Origin: Streptomyces sp. NRRL S-244 | GTDB lineage: Bacteria; Actinomycetota; Actinomycetes; Streptomycetales; Streptomycetaceae | Length of the DNA stretch: 64,000 bases | Direction: 5' to 3' | Assembly: GCF_000717915.1 (NCBI RefSeq) | Contig: NZ_JOCX01000009.1 | Coordinates: forward strand, 1 to 64,000 | Part shown: piece after piece, positions 43,071 through 52,017 of the stretch | Position numbering within the stretch: position 1 is the first letter of the stretch | Layout of the letters: every line of letters starts with the position of its first letter | Notes under the pieces: model-generated | The model's database searches: none | What the model was told of the DNA's origin: nothing | Seen by the model: the letters and a program-made list of their open reading frames with translations, nothing else | Program-made: the position numbers and the translations under genes

Positions 43071-43603
43071 TTGCCGAATCCGAAGGAGTCCGCGCCCGTG
43101 ACCTTCGCCCGCAGCCGCTTGCCCTTCTCGGTGGCCTGGTCGTTCAGCTCCTGCTGGAAGTCCTTCATGCGGGCGAGCAGCTCCGGGTCGTGGGCGGCCA
43201 GCATCCGTACGGCCAGCAGCCCGGCGTTGCGCGCCCCGGCGACGGAGACGGTGGCGACGGGAACCCCTGCGGGCATCTGGACGATCGACAGCAGGGAGTC
43301 CATGCCGTCGAGGTACTTCAGCGGCACCGGGACGCCGATGACCGGCAGCGGGGTGACGGAGGCGAGCATGCCGGGCAGGTGGGCGGCGCCGCCGGCCCCG
43401 GCGATGATCGCCTTGAGGCCGCGCCCGGCGGCCTGCTCCCCGTACGCGACCATCTCGCGCGGCATCCGGTGCGCCGAGACCACGTCGACCTCGTAGGGGA
43501 TCTCGAACTCGTCCAGGGCCTGCGCGGCGGCCTCCATGACGGGCCAGTCGGAGTCCGAGCCCATGACGATGCCGATGACGGGACCTGCGGTGGAGCTGCT
43601 CAT
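43067..43603 (-). CDS. purE: N5-carboxyaminoimidazole ribonucleotide mutase
   Basis: A 178-residue class I PurE that converts N5-CAIR to CAIR in purine synthesis, working after PurK. Signatures are [29 protein letters not shown] and [15 protein letters not shown], with the late [16 protein letters not shown] 43603 overlaps the purK stop (ATGA), and its own stop overlaps the dipeptidase start. Together they form a coupled three-gene unit. Confidence 0.97.
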   Translation of the reverse strand: MSSSTAGPVIGIVMGSDSDWPVMEAAAQALDEFEIPYEVDVVSAHRMPREMVAYGEQAAGRGLKAIIAGAGGAAHLPGMLASVTPLPVIGVPVPLKYLDGMDSLLSIVQMPAGVPVATVSVAGARNAGLLAVRMLAAHDPELLARMKDFQQELNDQATEKGKRLRAKVTGADSFGFGK

Positions 43604-44739
43604 GTGGTGATCGTTCCCCTGAGGTAGCCGGCTGCGTGGCGTGCGCGTTCCAGCACATCGTCCAGGTCGTCGCCGTAGGTGTTGACGTGGCCGACCTTGC
43701 GGCCGTGTTTCACGTCCTTGCCGTACATGTGGATCTTGAGCTGCGGGTCGTGGGCCATGCAGTGGAGGTACGCCGCGTACATGTCGGGGTAGTCCCCGCC
43801 GAGCACGTTCGCCATGACCGTCCAGCGGACCCGGGGGCGCGGGTCGCCCAGGGGGAGGTCCAGGACCGCCCGTACGTGGTTGGCGAACTGGGAGGTGATC
43901 GCGCCGTCCTGGGTCCAGTGGCCGCTGTTGTGCGGGCGCATCGCCAGCTCGTTGACGAGGATCCGGCCGTCGGTGGTCTCGAACAGCTCCACGGCCAGGT
44001 GGCCGGTCACGCCGAGCTCCTTGGCGATGCGCAGGGCGAGGGCCTGGGCCTCGCCCGCGAGGGCCTCGGAGAGGTTCGGGGCGGGGGCGATCACCGTGTC
44101 GCACACGCCGTCGACCTGGATGGACTCGACCACGGGGTAGGCCACGGCCTGGCCGTGCGGGGAGCGGACGATGTTCGCCGCGAGCTCGCGGACGAAGTCG
44201 ACCTTCTCCTCCGCGAGGACCGGGACGCCCGCCTTGAAGGGGGCCTCCGCGTCCTCGGGGGTGCGCACGAACCACACGCCCTTGCCGTCGTAGCCGCCGC
44301 GCACGGTCTTGAGGATGACCGGGAAGCCGCCGACCTCGGCCGCGAAGGCCGCCGCGTCCGCCGGATCGCTCACGATCCGGTGGCGGGGGCTCGGGGCGCC
44401 GATCTCGTCGAGCTTCGCGCGCATCACCCCCTTGTCGGCGGCGTGCATCAACGCGTCGGGCCCCGGGCGGACGGGGATGCCGTCCGCTTCCAGGGCCCGG
44501 AGGTGCTCGATGGGCACGTGCTCGTGGTCGAAAGTGATCACATCGCAGCCGCGCGCGAAGGCGCGCAACGTCTCCAGATCGCGATAGTCGCCGATGACGA
44601 CGTCGCTCACGACCTGGGCCGCCGAGTCCTGTGGGGTGTCACTGAGGAGCTTGAATCTGATGCCGAGGGGGATACCCGCCTCGTGGGTCATGCGGGCGAG
44701 CTGACCGCCGCCGACCATGCCGACTACCGGGAACGTCAC
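43600..44739 (-). CDS. purK: N5-carboxyaminoimidazole ribonucleotide synthase
   Basis: A 379-residue ATP-grasp enzyme making N5-CAIR from AIR, bicarbonate and ATP. Landmarks are [48 protein letters not shown] and [16 protein letters not shown]. The GTG start at 44739 lacks a ribosome site with normal spacing. A minus-strand TACCCT (plus 44746-44751) ends six bases before it, so the transcript is probably leaderless. Divergent from the GtrA gene. Confidence 0.96.
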   Translation of the reverse strand: MTFPVVGMVGGGQLARMTHEAGIPLGIRFKLLSDTPQDSAAQVVSDVVIGDYRDLETLRAFARGCDVITFDHEHVPIEHLRALEADGIPVRPGPDALMHAADKGVMRAKLDEIGAPSPRHRIVSDPADAAAFAAEVGGFPVILKTVRGGYDGKGVWFVRTPEDAEAPFKAGVPVLAEEKVDFVRELAANIVRSPHGQAVAYPVVESIQVDGVCDTVIAPAPNLSEALAGEAQALALRIAKELGVTGHLAVELFETTDGRILVNELAMRPHNSGHWTQDGAITSQFANHVRAVLDLPLGDPRPRVRWTVMANVLGGDYPDMYAAYLHCMAHDPQLKIHMYGKDVKHGRKVGHVNTYGDDLDDVLERARHAAGYLRGTITT

Positions 44740-44961
44740 CTCTCCAGGGTATCCGCCGGTATTCCGCCATCCGGACGTGACCCTGGCCCGTTCTGGTCGA
44801 CGCGCGTAGCATTCGCGCCCCGTGTGCCGTGCGTCGCACGGTGTGCGAAGGCACAGACGGGCCCCTGGGGCGACACTTAGCATGGGCGGGTTGACCGAAG
44901 GCGGCAGACGCCTCCACGGACGCCCCCGACCGGGGCGGTGACGACAGGACTGATCGATCAC

Positions 44962-45492
44962 ATGAGCACGCCGCAGCAGGGTTCCGCGCTCGAACGCGTA
45001 CGGGGCCTCGCCCGCGAGGTCGCGAAGTTCGGGGCCGTCGGCGGCGTCGGTGTGCTCGTCAACCTGGGCGTCTTCAACCTGATCCGCCACACGACCGACC
45101 TCCAGGTCGTCCGGGCCAGCGTCATAGCCACCGTCGTGGCCATCATCACCAACTACCTGGGCTTCCGGTACTTCACCTACCGCGACCGCGCCCGCACCGG
45201 CGGGTCCCGCGAGCTGCCGCTGTTCGTGGCCTTCAGCGTGATCGGCCTGGTGATCGAGAACGGCGTGCTGTACACCGCCACCTACGGGTTCGGCTGGGAC
45301 GGCCCGCTCGCCACGAACGTGTTCAAGTTCATCGGCATCGGCACGGCCACCGTGTTCCGCTTCTGGTCGTACCGGACCTGGGTCTTCAAGGCCCTGCCGG
45401 AAGCGGAGCCCGTTCAGGCCCCCGCCTCCGTGGTCGCCTCGCCGCGCGGCGGTGCGGCCGGGACCCGAGCCCCCGAGCCCGCCCGCAAGTAG
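44962..45492 (+). CDS. GtrA family membrane protein
   Basis: A 176-residue protein with four membrane helices, beginning FGAVGGVGVLVNLGVFNLI, SVIATVVAIITNYLGFRYF, FVAFSVIGLVIENGVLY and FIGIGTATVFRFWSY. The N-loop TNYLGFRYFTYRDR and the final FRFWSYRTWVFK are typical of GtrA/DPMS-like proteins, thought to help move or use polyprenyl-linked sugars in envelope glycan synthesis. The C-terminus is Ala/Pro-rich. ATG 44962 is favoured; GTG 44938 is an alternative. A TAGCAT -10 box lies at 44878-44883. Confidence 0.9.
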   Translation: MSTPQQGSALERVRGLAREVAKFGAVGGVGVLVNLGVFNLIRHTTDLQVVRASVIATVVAIITNYLGFRYFTYRDRARTGGSRELPLFVAFSVIGLVIENGVLYTATYGFGWDGPLATNVFKFIGIGTATVFRFWSYRTWVFKALPEAEPVQAPASVVASPRGGAAGTRAPEPARK

Positions 45493-45508
45493 CGCGGGGA
45501 CCGCCCGC

Positions 45509-46774
45509 TCAGCGGACCGTCTGCTCCGGCGCCGGCCGCTCCGGCGCCGTCCGGCTCAGGAACAGCGCGAACACCGGCGGCTGCGTCTGCAGCAGCTCCA
45601 GGCGCCCCCCGTCGGCCTCCGCGAGGTCCCGGGCCACCGCCAGACCGATCCCGGTGGAATTGCGTCCGCTGATCGCCCGCTCGAAGATCCGGTTGCCGAG
45701 GTCCGGCGGAACCCCCGGCCCCTCGTCCGTGACCTCCAGCACCGCCTGGTTCCCGATCACCCGGGTACGCAGCGCGACCGTGCCGCCACCGTGCATCAGC
45801 GCGTTCTCCACGAGCGTCGCCAGCACCTGCGAGACCGCGCCCGGGGTGCCGACGGCCCGCATGCCCGTCTTGCCGGAGCGCACGATGGCCCGCCCCGCAC
45901 TGCGGTAGGCCGGCCGCCACTCCTCCACCTGCTGCTTGACGACCTCGTCCAGGTCGAAGGGGACCGCCGAGCCCGTCCGCGGGTCCCGCGAGTTCGTCAG
46001 CAGCCGCTCGACCACATCCGTGAGCCGCTCCACCTGGGTCAGGGCGATGGTCGCCTCTTCCCGTACGGTCTCCAGGTCGTCGGTGACCGTGATCTCCTCC
46101 AGCCGCATCGACAGCGCCGTGAGCGGGGTGCGCAGCTGGTGCGAGGCGTCCGCGGCCAGGCGCCGCTCGGCGGTCAGCATCCGGCCGATCCGCTCCGCGC
46201 TGGAGTCCAGTACGTCCGCGACCCGGTCCAGCTCGGGGACCCCGTACCGCTTGTGCCGGGGCCGCGGGTCGCCCGATCCCAGCCGCTCGGCGGTCTCGGC
46301 CAGGTCGGTGAGCGGGGACGCCAGCCGGTTGGCCTGCCGTACGGCGAGCAGTACGGCCGCCACGACGGCGAGCAGCGCCACCGCCCCGACCACGGCCAGG
46401 GTCCGCCCGACCTCCCGGGTCACCGTGGAGCGGGACTCCTCTACGACCACGGTCTCGCCCTGCTCACCCTTGGCGGTGCCGCGGATGACGCTGTCGGGGA
46501 TCCGGTCCCCGACCTCCACGGGCGGCTGCCCGGGGACGGTGATCCGGGCGTGGCTGCCCATGTCCAGCTGCTCGGCGAGGGCCTGGGCGTCGATGGGCTT
46601 GTGCTCCAGGACGCTCGCCTCGACGATGCCCACCAGGCGCAGCGCCTCGGACTCGATGCGGTCCTGGGCGCTGCTGGTGATCGTCCGGGTCTCCACGATC
46701 ACCAGGGAGACCCCGAAGACGGCGATGACGACGAGCACCACGGCGAGCGTGGAGTTGATCAGGCGGCGGCGCAT
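45509..46774 (-). CDS. Sensor histidine kinase of a two-component system
   Basis: A 421-residue membrane kinase. The N-terminal helix is AVVLVVIAVFGVSLVIVE, an extracytoplasmic sensor region spans about residues 35-115, and a second helix is followed by HAMP (RQANRLASPLTDLAETAERL). The phospho-acceptor helix DASHQLRTPLTAL carries His212. The ATPase domain has N-box ENALMHGGG, G1 DEGPGVPPDL and G2 GIGLAVARDL. The stimulus is unknown. It lies 15 bases after the response-regulator gene in the same orientation, forming a pair. Confidence 0.94.
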   Translation of the reverse strand: MRRRLINSTLAVVLVVIAVFGVSLVIVETRTITSSAQDRIESEALRLVGIVEASVLEHKPIDAQALAEQLDMGSHARITVPGQPPVEVGDRIPDSVIRGTAKGEQGETVVVEESRSTVTREVGRTLAVVGAVALLAVVAAVLLAVRQANRLASPLTDLAETAERLGSGDPRPRHKRYGVPELDRVADVLDSSAERIGRMLTAERRLAADASHQLRTPLTALSMRLEEITVTDDLETVREEATIALTQVERLTDVVERLLTNSRDPRTGSAVPFDLDEVVKQQVEEWRPAYRSAGRAIVRSGKTGMRAVGTPGAVSQVLATLVENALMHGGGTVALRTRVIGNQAVLEVTDEGPGVPPDLGNRIFERAISGRNSTGIGLAVARDLAEADGGRLELLQTQPPVFALFLSRTAPERPAPEQTVR

Positions 46775-46789
46775 GGTCCCGGAGGCCGC

Positions 46790-47467
46790 TCAGCTCTTCT
46801 CGAAGCGGAAGCCGACCCCGCGGACGGTGGCGATGTAGCGGGGGTTCGCGGCGTCGTCGCCGAGCTTCTTGCGCAGCCAGGAGATGTGCATGTCGAGGGT
46901 CTTGGTGGAGGACCACCAGGTGGTGTCCCAGACCTCGCGCATCAGCTGGTCGCGGGTGACGACCCGGCCGGCGTCGCGGACCAGGACCCGCAGCAGGTCG
47001 AACTCCTTGGCCGTGAGCTGGAGCTCCTCCTCCCCCATCCACGCGCGGTGCGATTCGACGTCGATCCGCACGCCGTGGGTGGCGGGGGCCTGGGCGGCGT
47101 CGTTGGCGCCGCGCCGCAGCAGGGCCCGGACCCGGGCCAGCAGCTCGGCGAGGCGGAAGGGCTTGGTCACGTAGTCGTCGGCGCCGGCGTCCAGGCCGAC
47201 GACCGTGTCGACCTCGTCCGCGCGGGCGGTGAGCACAAGAATGGGGAAGCCGTGGCCCTCGGCGCGCAGCCGGCGGGCGACCTCGAGGCCGTCCATGCCC
47301 GGCAGGCCCAGATCCAGGACGACGAGGTCGACTCCGCCCTGAAGTCCCGCGTCCAGGGCGGTGGGGCCGTCCTCCCGGACCTCGACCTCGTACCCCTCCC
47401 GGCGCAGGGCGCGGGCCAGGGGCTCCGAGATGGATGCGTCGTCCTCGGCGAGCAGTACACGCGTCAT
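46790..47467 (-). CDS. OmpR/PhoB family response regulator
   Basis: A 225-residue regulator. The receiver domain has acidic residues in LLAEDDASISEP, phospho-acceptor Asp52 in VVLDLGLPGMDG, and the switch residues VLTARA and TKPF. The C-terminal winged helix is TAKEFDLLRVLVRDAGRVVT...DMHISWLRKKLG. There is no ribosome site. TACCAT on the minus strand (plus 47475-47480) ends seven bases before the ATG, so translation is predicted to be leaderless. It forms a pair with the downstream histidine kinase. The target genes are not obvious, though the divergent peptide transporter is a candidate. Confidence 0.95.
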   Translation of the reverse strand: MTRVLLAEDDASISEPLARALRREGYEVEVREDGPTALDAGLQGGVDLVVLDLGLPGMDGLEVARRLRAEGHGFPILVLTARADEVDTVVGLDAGADDYVTKPFRLAELLARVRALLRRGANDAAQAPATHGVRIDVESHRAWMGEEELQLTAKEFDLLRVLVRDAGRVVTRDQLMREVWDTTWWSSTKTLDMHISWLRKKLGDDAANPRYIATVRGVGFRFEKS

Positions 47468-47963
47468 GTGGGTGATGGTAGTCCGCGGCGGGTGCGCGCA
47501 GGGGCGTGCCTGCACACCCCTGCCGATCTGGTCTTATGAAGGAGGGGGGCCTTCGAATGTGGCGAAACGGTTCCCGGCTCGCCTTGTGATCCATCTCTCA
47601 AGTCCTTTCATACGCCACAGTGTCGTGTCGTATGGTGGCGAGACGCCTTATGCACTACCTCTGAGACCTTTGTGCCGAAAAGCGCGCCGAAGGTCTCGAT
47701 TCTGTCCGGATCGATCAGGGGGTCTTGACGACCTGCCTCATCGCGTTCGGTGACAGTGAATGACCTGTGGGCCGGGCCCCGCGCGCGAAGGATGCGCGAC
47801 GGGGCGTGGATCCCGGTTACGGATGTCCCCTGCCCCCTTCCTCAAGGACGGGGGCAGACCCCTGGGCGTGGGGTGGGACACCCCGTCGCCGGTGCCGGCC
47901 ACCCCCCACCCGGGCGCTGTTCCGCTCACGAAGCGAAGCGTCCCGAGCAAGCAAGGATCGACC
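47468..47963. other. Long intergenic region upstream of the peptide transporter, several inverted repeats
   Basis: About 500 bases without a convincing gene. CATACG/CGTATG (47609-47614 with 47629-47634) interlocks with CGCCAC/GTGGCG (47613-47618 with 47635-47640). GAGACCTT/AAGGTCTC (47663-47670 with 47690-47697) follows. An 11-bp GC-rich hairpin with one bulge spans 47776-47805. The first elements look like regulator sites and the later ones like mRNA leader structure for the transporter gene. Confidence 0.4.
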
Positions 47964-49481
47964 ATGGCTTCCAGCCTGACGAGGGGCTCGGCGGACCCGT
48001 CCACCGAGAAGACCTTCTTCGGCCACCCCCGTGGCCTGGCCACTCTGTTCATGACCGAGATGTGGGAGCGCTTCTCCTACTACGGCATGCGTGCACTCCT
48101 GGTGTACTACCTGGTCTCGGGCGGCGCCGACGCCGCCACGGGCAGCCAGGGTGGCGGTCTGGCCATGACCGCGGCCACCACCACGGCCATCTATTCCGTG
48201 TACGTCTCGATGGTCTACCTGATGGCCATGCCGGGCGGCTGGTTCGGTGACCGTGTCTGGGGCGCCCGCAAGACGGTCGCCATCGCCGGCTTCGTGATCA
48301 TGGCCGGCCACCTCTCGCTGGCCCTCCCCGGCCAGGCGATGTTCTTCGTCGGTCTGATCCTCGTCGCGGCGGGCTCCGGTCTGCTGAAGGCCAACATCTC
48401 CACGATGGTCGGCCACCTGTACAACGGCCCGGAGGACCCGCGCCGTGACGGTGGCTTCACGCTGTTCTACATCGGCATCAACCTCGGTGCCTTCGTGGCC
48501 CCGCTCGTCGTCGGCACCGTCGGCAAGGAGCACAACTGGCACCTGGGCTTCGCCCTCGCCGCCGTCGGCATGGGCCTGGGTCTGACCCAGTTCCTGCTCG
48601 GCACCAAGCACCTGAGCCCGAAGAGCAGCGTGGTCCCGAACCCGCTGTCGCCCGAGGAGCGCAAGGCCGTCCTCACCAAGGTCGCGTTCGCGGTGCTGGG
48701 GATCGCCGTCTTCTACGGTGCCGTGGTCGCCCTCGGTGCCTACACCCTGAACTGGGCCCTGGTCCCGCTGACCCTGGCCGGCCTGTTCATCCCGATCGCC
48801 GTCCTGACGCGCATCAAGCGCGACAAGGACCTGTCGGGCGCCGAGCAGTCGAAGATGACCGCGTACATCTGGTTCTTCATCGCCGCCGCCGTCTTCTGGA
48901 TGATCTACGACCAGGGTGGCTCCACGCTGTCCCTGTTCGCGGACGACAAGACCGCCGGCACCGTCTTCGGCTTCGACTTCTCCGCCACCTGGTACCAGTC
49001 GCTGAACCCGCTGTTCGTGATGGCCCTGGCCCCGGTCTTCGCCTGGCTGTGGGTGTGGCTGGCGCGCAAGAACCAGGAGCCGAACACCATCGTGAAGTTC
49101 GCGATGGGCCTGGTCCTGATCGGTGCCTCGTTCTTCGTCTTCATCGTCCCGATGGGCATGGCCGGCGACGGCACCAAGGTCTCCCCGATGTGGCTGGTCT
49201 CGATCTACATGATCCAGACCATCGGCGAGCTGTGCGTCTCCCCGGTCGGCCTCTCCGTCACCACGAAGATGGCCCCGCAGAAGTACGCCTCCCAGATGAT
49301 GGGTGTCTGGTTCCTCGCGGTCACCGCCGGTGACTGCATCACCAGCCTCCTGTCCATCGGCGGTGTCGACCTCAACGGCACCTGGGTGATCGCCTTCCAG
49401 GCGCTCGCCGCGGCCCTGGCCGGCTTCGCGGTCTACGCGTACCGCAAGAAGGTCCAGGTTCTGATGGGCGACGTGCACTGA
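47964..49481 (+). CDS. Proton-dependent oligopeptide (POT/PTR2) family transporter
   Basis: A 505-residue MFS transporter that imports di- and tripeptides with protons. The E-x-x-E-R motif TEMWERFSYYGMRALLVYYL is in helix 1. The PTR2 signature GLLKANISTMVGHLY with a following FTLFYIGINLGAF region is present, and there are about 12-14 membrane segments. ATG 47964 follows AAGGA with a six-base spacer. The long structured upstream region may regulate it. It ends at a strong hairpin before the convergent surface-protein operon. Confidence 0.96.
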   Translation: MASSLTRGSADPSTEKTFFGHPRGLATLFMTEMWERFSYYGMRALLVYYLVSGGADAATGSQGGGLAMTAATTTAIYSVYVSMVYLMAMPGGWFGDRVWGARKTVAIAGFVIMAGHLSLALPGQAMFFVGLILVAAGSGLLKANISTMVGHLYNGPEDPRRDGGFTLFYIGINLGAFVAPLVVGTVGKEHNWHLGFALAAVGMGLGLTQFLLGTKHLSPKSSVVPNPLSPEERKAVLTKVAFAVLGIAVFYGAVVALGAYTLNWALVPLTLAGLFIPIAVLTRIKRDKDLSGAEQSKMTAYIWFFIAAAVFWMIYDQGGSTLSLFADDKTAGTVFGFDFSATWYQSLNPLFVMALAPVFAWLWVWLARKNQEPNTIVKFAMGLVLIGASFFVFIVPMGMAGDGTKVSPMWLVSIYMIQTIGELCVSPVGLSVTTKMAPQKYASQMMGVWFLAVTAGDCITSLLSIGGVDLNGTWVIAFQALAAALAGFAVYAYRKKVQVLMGDVH

Positions 49482-49501
49482 CGCACTCCCTCTGACGCGC
49501 G

Positions 49502-49539
49502 CGGCGGCCCGGCACACCTCCTGGTGTGCCGGGCCGCCG
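49502..49539. terminator. Bidirectional terminator after the peptide transporter gene
   Basis: A perfect 17-bp stem CGGCGGCCCGGCACACC (49502-49518) pairs with 49523-49539 around TCCT. It lies between the convergent transporter and LAETG-protein stop codons. Confidence 0.9.
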
Positions 49540-49570
49540 TGTTGTCGGCTGCGTCGTTCCCTCGTACGGG

Positions 49571-50923
49571 TTACCGCGTGCCGCGCAGGCGGCGCCAGGG
49601 GGTGAACGTGAAGACCGCGCCGCCGAGCAGGATCACCGTGCCGGCGACCAGGGCCAGGGCCTTGATCCCGCCCTCGTCCTCGGCGCCCGTCTCGGCGAGG
49701 CCGCCCGAGGCGCCGGCGGAGCCGGTGGATCCGGTGGTGGCCGGCGAGCCGGAGCCGCCCTCCTGGGCCGTGGTGTCGAGCTCCAGCGAGACGCCGCTGC
49801 TGGCCGCCTTGCAGGGCACGTTGATCGGCGTGGCCCCCGGGGCCATCGTGACGTCGATCGTCAGCTGGTCCGGGCTCAGCGTGACCTTGCCGGTCTTTCC
49901 GGGCTTGTAGGTGCCGGTCATGTCGCTGAGGCTGACCGGGGCCTTGTCCGGGATCGGCTCGGCGTTGGCCGGGCCGGAGACCTTGACCATGCCGCTGTCG
50001 GCGCCGCCGAGCTTGATGTTCATCGAGGGCTTGAGGGCGCCGGCCGGCAGGGCCATCGGGCTGGCCATCGCGCCCTTGGCGGTCTTGACGGTCAGGTCGT
50101 AGCTGCCGCCGTTCTTCTTGGCGTTGATCGTGACCGGGGTCTTGATGCCGCCGGGGACGACCGGGCCGCAGTCGAAGGCGACCTCGACGGGCTTGCCGGG
50201 GAAGTCGGTCTGGCCGCCGCCCCCGGCGGTGGTGCCGCCGCTGGTGGCCCCGCCGTTCGTGGCACCACCGTTGGTGGCACCCCCGGTCGTGGCACCGCCA
50301 TTGGTGGCACCGCCATTGGTCGCTCCGCCGTTCGTGGCACCGCCGTTCGTGGCACCGCCGTTCGTCGTGCCGCCGCTGGTCCCGGCCGCCACGTCGATGG
50401 TGGCCCCGACGCCCACGTCACCCGTGGGCGCGCACTTGGTGACGAAGGTGCCGAAGGAGAAGGTGACCGCGACGTCGTACTTGCCGGGGGTCAGCGTGAT
50501 CTTGCCCGCCTTGGTGAGCTTCAGCTTCCCCTTCATCGTGGACATCTGCATGGGGGCCTTCTTGGGGATCGGCGGGTTCTTCTTCTCCCCGACGACCTTC
50601 AGCTCGCCGCCCCCGCCGCCCACCGTGATCCAGCCGGTGGGCTGGACCGAGTCCTGCGGGATGTCCATCAGGTCCGTGTTGTTCGAGGCCGGCTTCACGG
50701 TCTCCCAGGACACGTCGACCTCGTCACCGACCTTCGCCGACGCCGGAGCGGTGACCTTGGCGGTGGTCTCGCCCTCCACCGGGTCGCCGCCGCCCGCCGG
50801 CGGCACGCACTTGACGTTGAACTTGGTCTCCGCCGCCTGGGCGGGAGTGGCCCCGATGGCTATCCCGGCGCCGCCGAGCAGCAGCGCGATCACGGCCGCG
50901 CTCACCCTCCGTTGGGTCTTCAC
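49571..50923 (-). CDS. Secreted LAETG sortase-substrate protein with two copies of a paired-Cys module
   Basis: A 450-residue protein. A signal peptide (VSAAVIALLLGGAGIAIG, cleavage near AQA) precedes module A (about residues 33-180). A (GGATN)n pentapeptide linker follows (about residues 182-230), then module B (about 240-385) homologous to the LPQTG protein upstream. The C-terminal sorting signal LAETG (409-413) is followed by a hydrophobic stretch and RRLRGTR. LAxTG is the motif used by class E sortases in actinobacteria, so the protein should be wall-anchored. Each module has an early and a late cysteine, likely one disulfide. GTG 50923 overlaps the previous stop (GTGA). No catalytic motif is seen. 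Confidence 0.85.
   Translation of the reverse strand: MKTQRRVSAAVIALLLGGAGIAIGATPAQAAETKFNVKCVPPAGGGDPVEGETTAKVTAPASAKVGDEVDVSWETVKPASNNTDLMDIPQDSVQPTGWITVGGGGGELKVVGEKKNPPIPKKAPMQMSTMKGKLKLTKAGKITLTPGKYDVAVTFSFGTFVTKCAPTGDVGVGATIDVAAGTSGGTTNGGATNGGATNGGATNGGATNGGATTGGATNGGATNGGATSGGTTAGGGGQTDFPGKPVEVAFDCGPVVPGGIKTPVTINAKKNGGSYDLTVKTAKGAMASPMALPAGALKPSMNIKLGGADSGMVKVSGPANAEPIPDKAPVSLSDMTGTYKPGKTGKVTLSPDQLTIDVTMAPGATPINVPCKAASSGVSLELDTTAQEGGSGSPATTGSTGSAGASGGLAETGAEDEGGIKALALVAGTVILLGGAVFTFTPWRRLRGTR
50230..50382 (-). repeat. 15-bp tandem repeat array encoding GGATN units
   Basis: About nine to ten degenerate copies of a 15-bp unit encode Gly-Gly-Ala-Thr-Asn with occasional Thr/Ser variants. 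Such linker arrays usually vary in length between strains and would act as a flexible spacer between two folded modules. Confidence 0.85.
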
Positions 50924-52017
50924 AAAGGTCCTTTCGTCGTCGGACTGTTCTCAGACGGTGCGGACGCCTGTGGTGCGTGTGGGGATCTCGGCCCCGGCGC
51001 GCTGTCCGGGGTGAACCACGGCAGGACCGCCGCGGTGGTGTGGGGGGAGTCCGGCGCGGCCGCCGGCCCGGCGTCGAATACGCCCTGCTGCTCCGGGGAC
51101 TTCGCGCCCCGGTGGCGGCCGGCGCCCTGCCCCGGGCCGCGCGGCCGGACCTTGTCGACGACGGCCATGCCGATACGGAAGACCGCGGCCGGGATCACCA
51201 GCAGGAGCAGGCCCCAGAACAGCAGCACCCCGTACGGGCGGTCCACACCCCAGGGCTGGGTGGCCACGACCGTGTCGCCGTACTTGAGGGAGACGGTGTA
51301 GTCCCCGTGCGCCCCCGCCGCGAGGCTGACGTCCAGCCGCACCTCCGCCTTGCCGCCCGGCGGGATCGTGCCCTTCCACCGGACCTCGTCCCACAGTGGC
51401 GCGAACACCCCGTGGGCGGTGCCGAGCTGGAAGACCGGGTCCTTGACCGGGGCCGAGCCGAGGTTGCCGACGGTGACCGTGAACTTCCGGGCGGGCGGGG
51501 CGCCGAACCAGGTCAGCACCCCGTCCTCGCCCTCCAGCCGGACCCCGGTGAGCATCGCGAGACGCGCCGTGCCGGACTCGGCCGGCAGCTCGGCCACCGG
51601 GTGGTCGGTGATCTTCAGCGGGGCGGCGACGGTGGACTGGTCCCCGTTGACGGAGGTCACGTTGACGACGCAGGGGCAGGGCTTGGGGGGTGCCACCACG
51701 GCCAGCCGGGCGGTGAAGCGCCCGTCGTCGCCGACCGAGACCGCGGCCCCGTCGGCGTTGGCGCAGCTGTTGGTGCCGCCGATCATGTTCTGCCCGCAGA
51801 CCAGCAGCATCACCAGCGTCCTGGCGCGCCAGCCGGTGCCGGTGACGGTGATCTCGGTGCCCTTCGCGGCCTCCTGGAGCGAGAGCGCCACGGCGGGCTT
51901 GCCCTCGTCGGCGGCGGCCGCCGCGGCCGGGGCGGAGGCCGGGAACAGGATCAGAGCGCACAGCGCCAGCCCCGTCGCGATGAGGGCCATGGCCTTGCCG
52001 CCGACCGCTGCGCTCAC
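50920..52017 (-). CDS. Signal-anchored surface protein of the sortase-substrate operon
   Basis: A 365-residue protein. An N-terminal hydrophobic signal (ALIATGLALCALILFPASA) precedes an extracytoplasmic beta-sandwich region with CGQNMIGGTNSCANADG and PPKPCPCVVNV cysteines. A second Ig-like region (FTVTVGNLGSAPVKDPVFQL) suggests a CARDB-like fold. A C-terminal membrane helix (LLFWGLLLLVIPAAVFRIGM) and a cytoplasmic Pro-rich tail complete it. The GTG start overlaps the upstream gene stop and its own stop overlaps the next start. It lacks a sortase motif. The role is probably to hold or present the sorted partners. Confidence 0.8.
   Translation of the reverse strand: MSAAVGGKAMALIATGLALCALILFPASAPAAAAAADEGKPAVALSLQEAAKGTEITVTGTGWRARTLVMLLVCGQNMIGGTNSCANADGAAVSVGDDGRFTARLAVVAPPKPCPCVVNVTSVNGDQSTVAAPLKITDHPVAELPAESGTARLAMLTGVRLEGEDGVLTWFGAPPARKFTVTVGNLGSAPVKDPVFQLGTAHGVFAPLWDEVRWKGTIPPGGKAEVRLDVSLAAGAHGDYTVSLKYGDTVVATQPWGVDRPYGVLLFWGLLLLVIPAAVFRIGMAVVDKVRPRGPGQGAGRHRGAKSPEQQGVFDAGPAAAPDSPHTTAAVLPWFTPDSAPGPRSPHAPQASAPSENSPTTKGPL

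Noticed and set aside
47468..47963. Short reading frames upstream of the peptide transporter considered as leader peptides.
   Set aside because: None has a biased amino acid run or good start signal comparable to the cysteine leader.
50230..50382. Tandem array considered as a CRISPR.
   Set aside because: The unit is 15 bp without spacers and is in frame inside a surface protein gene, so it is a coding repeat.
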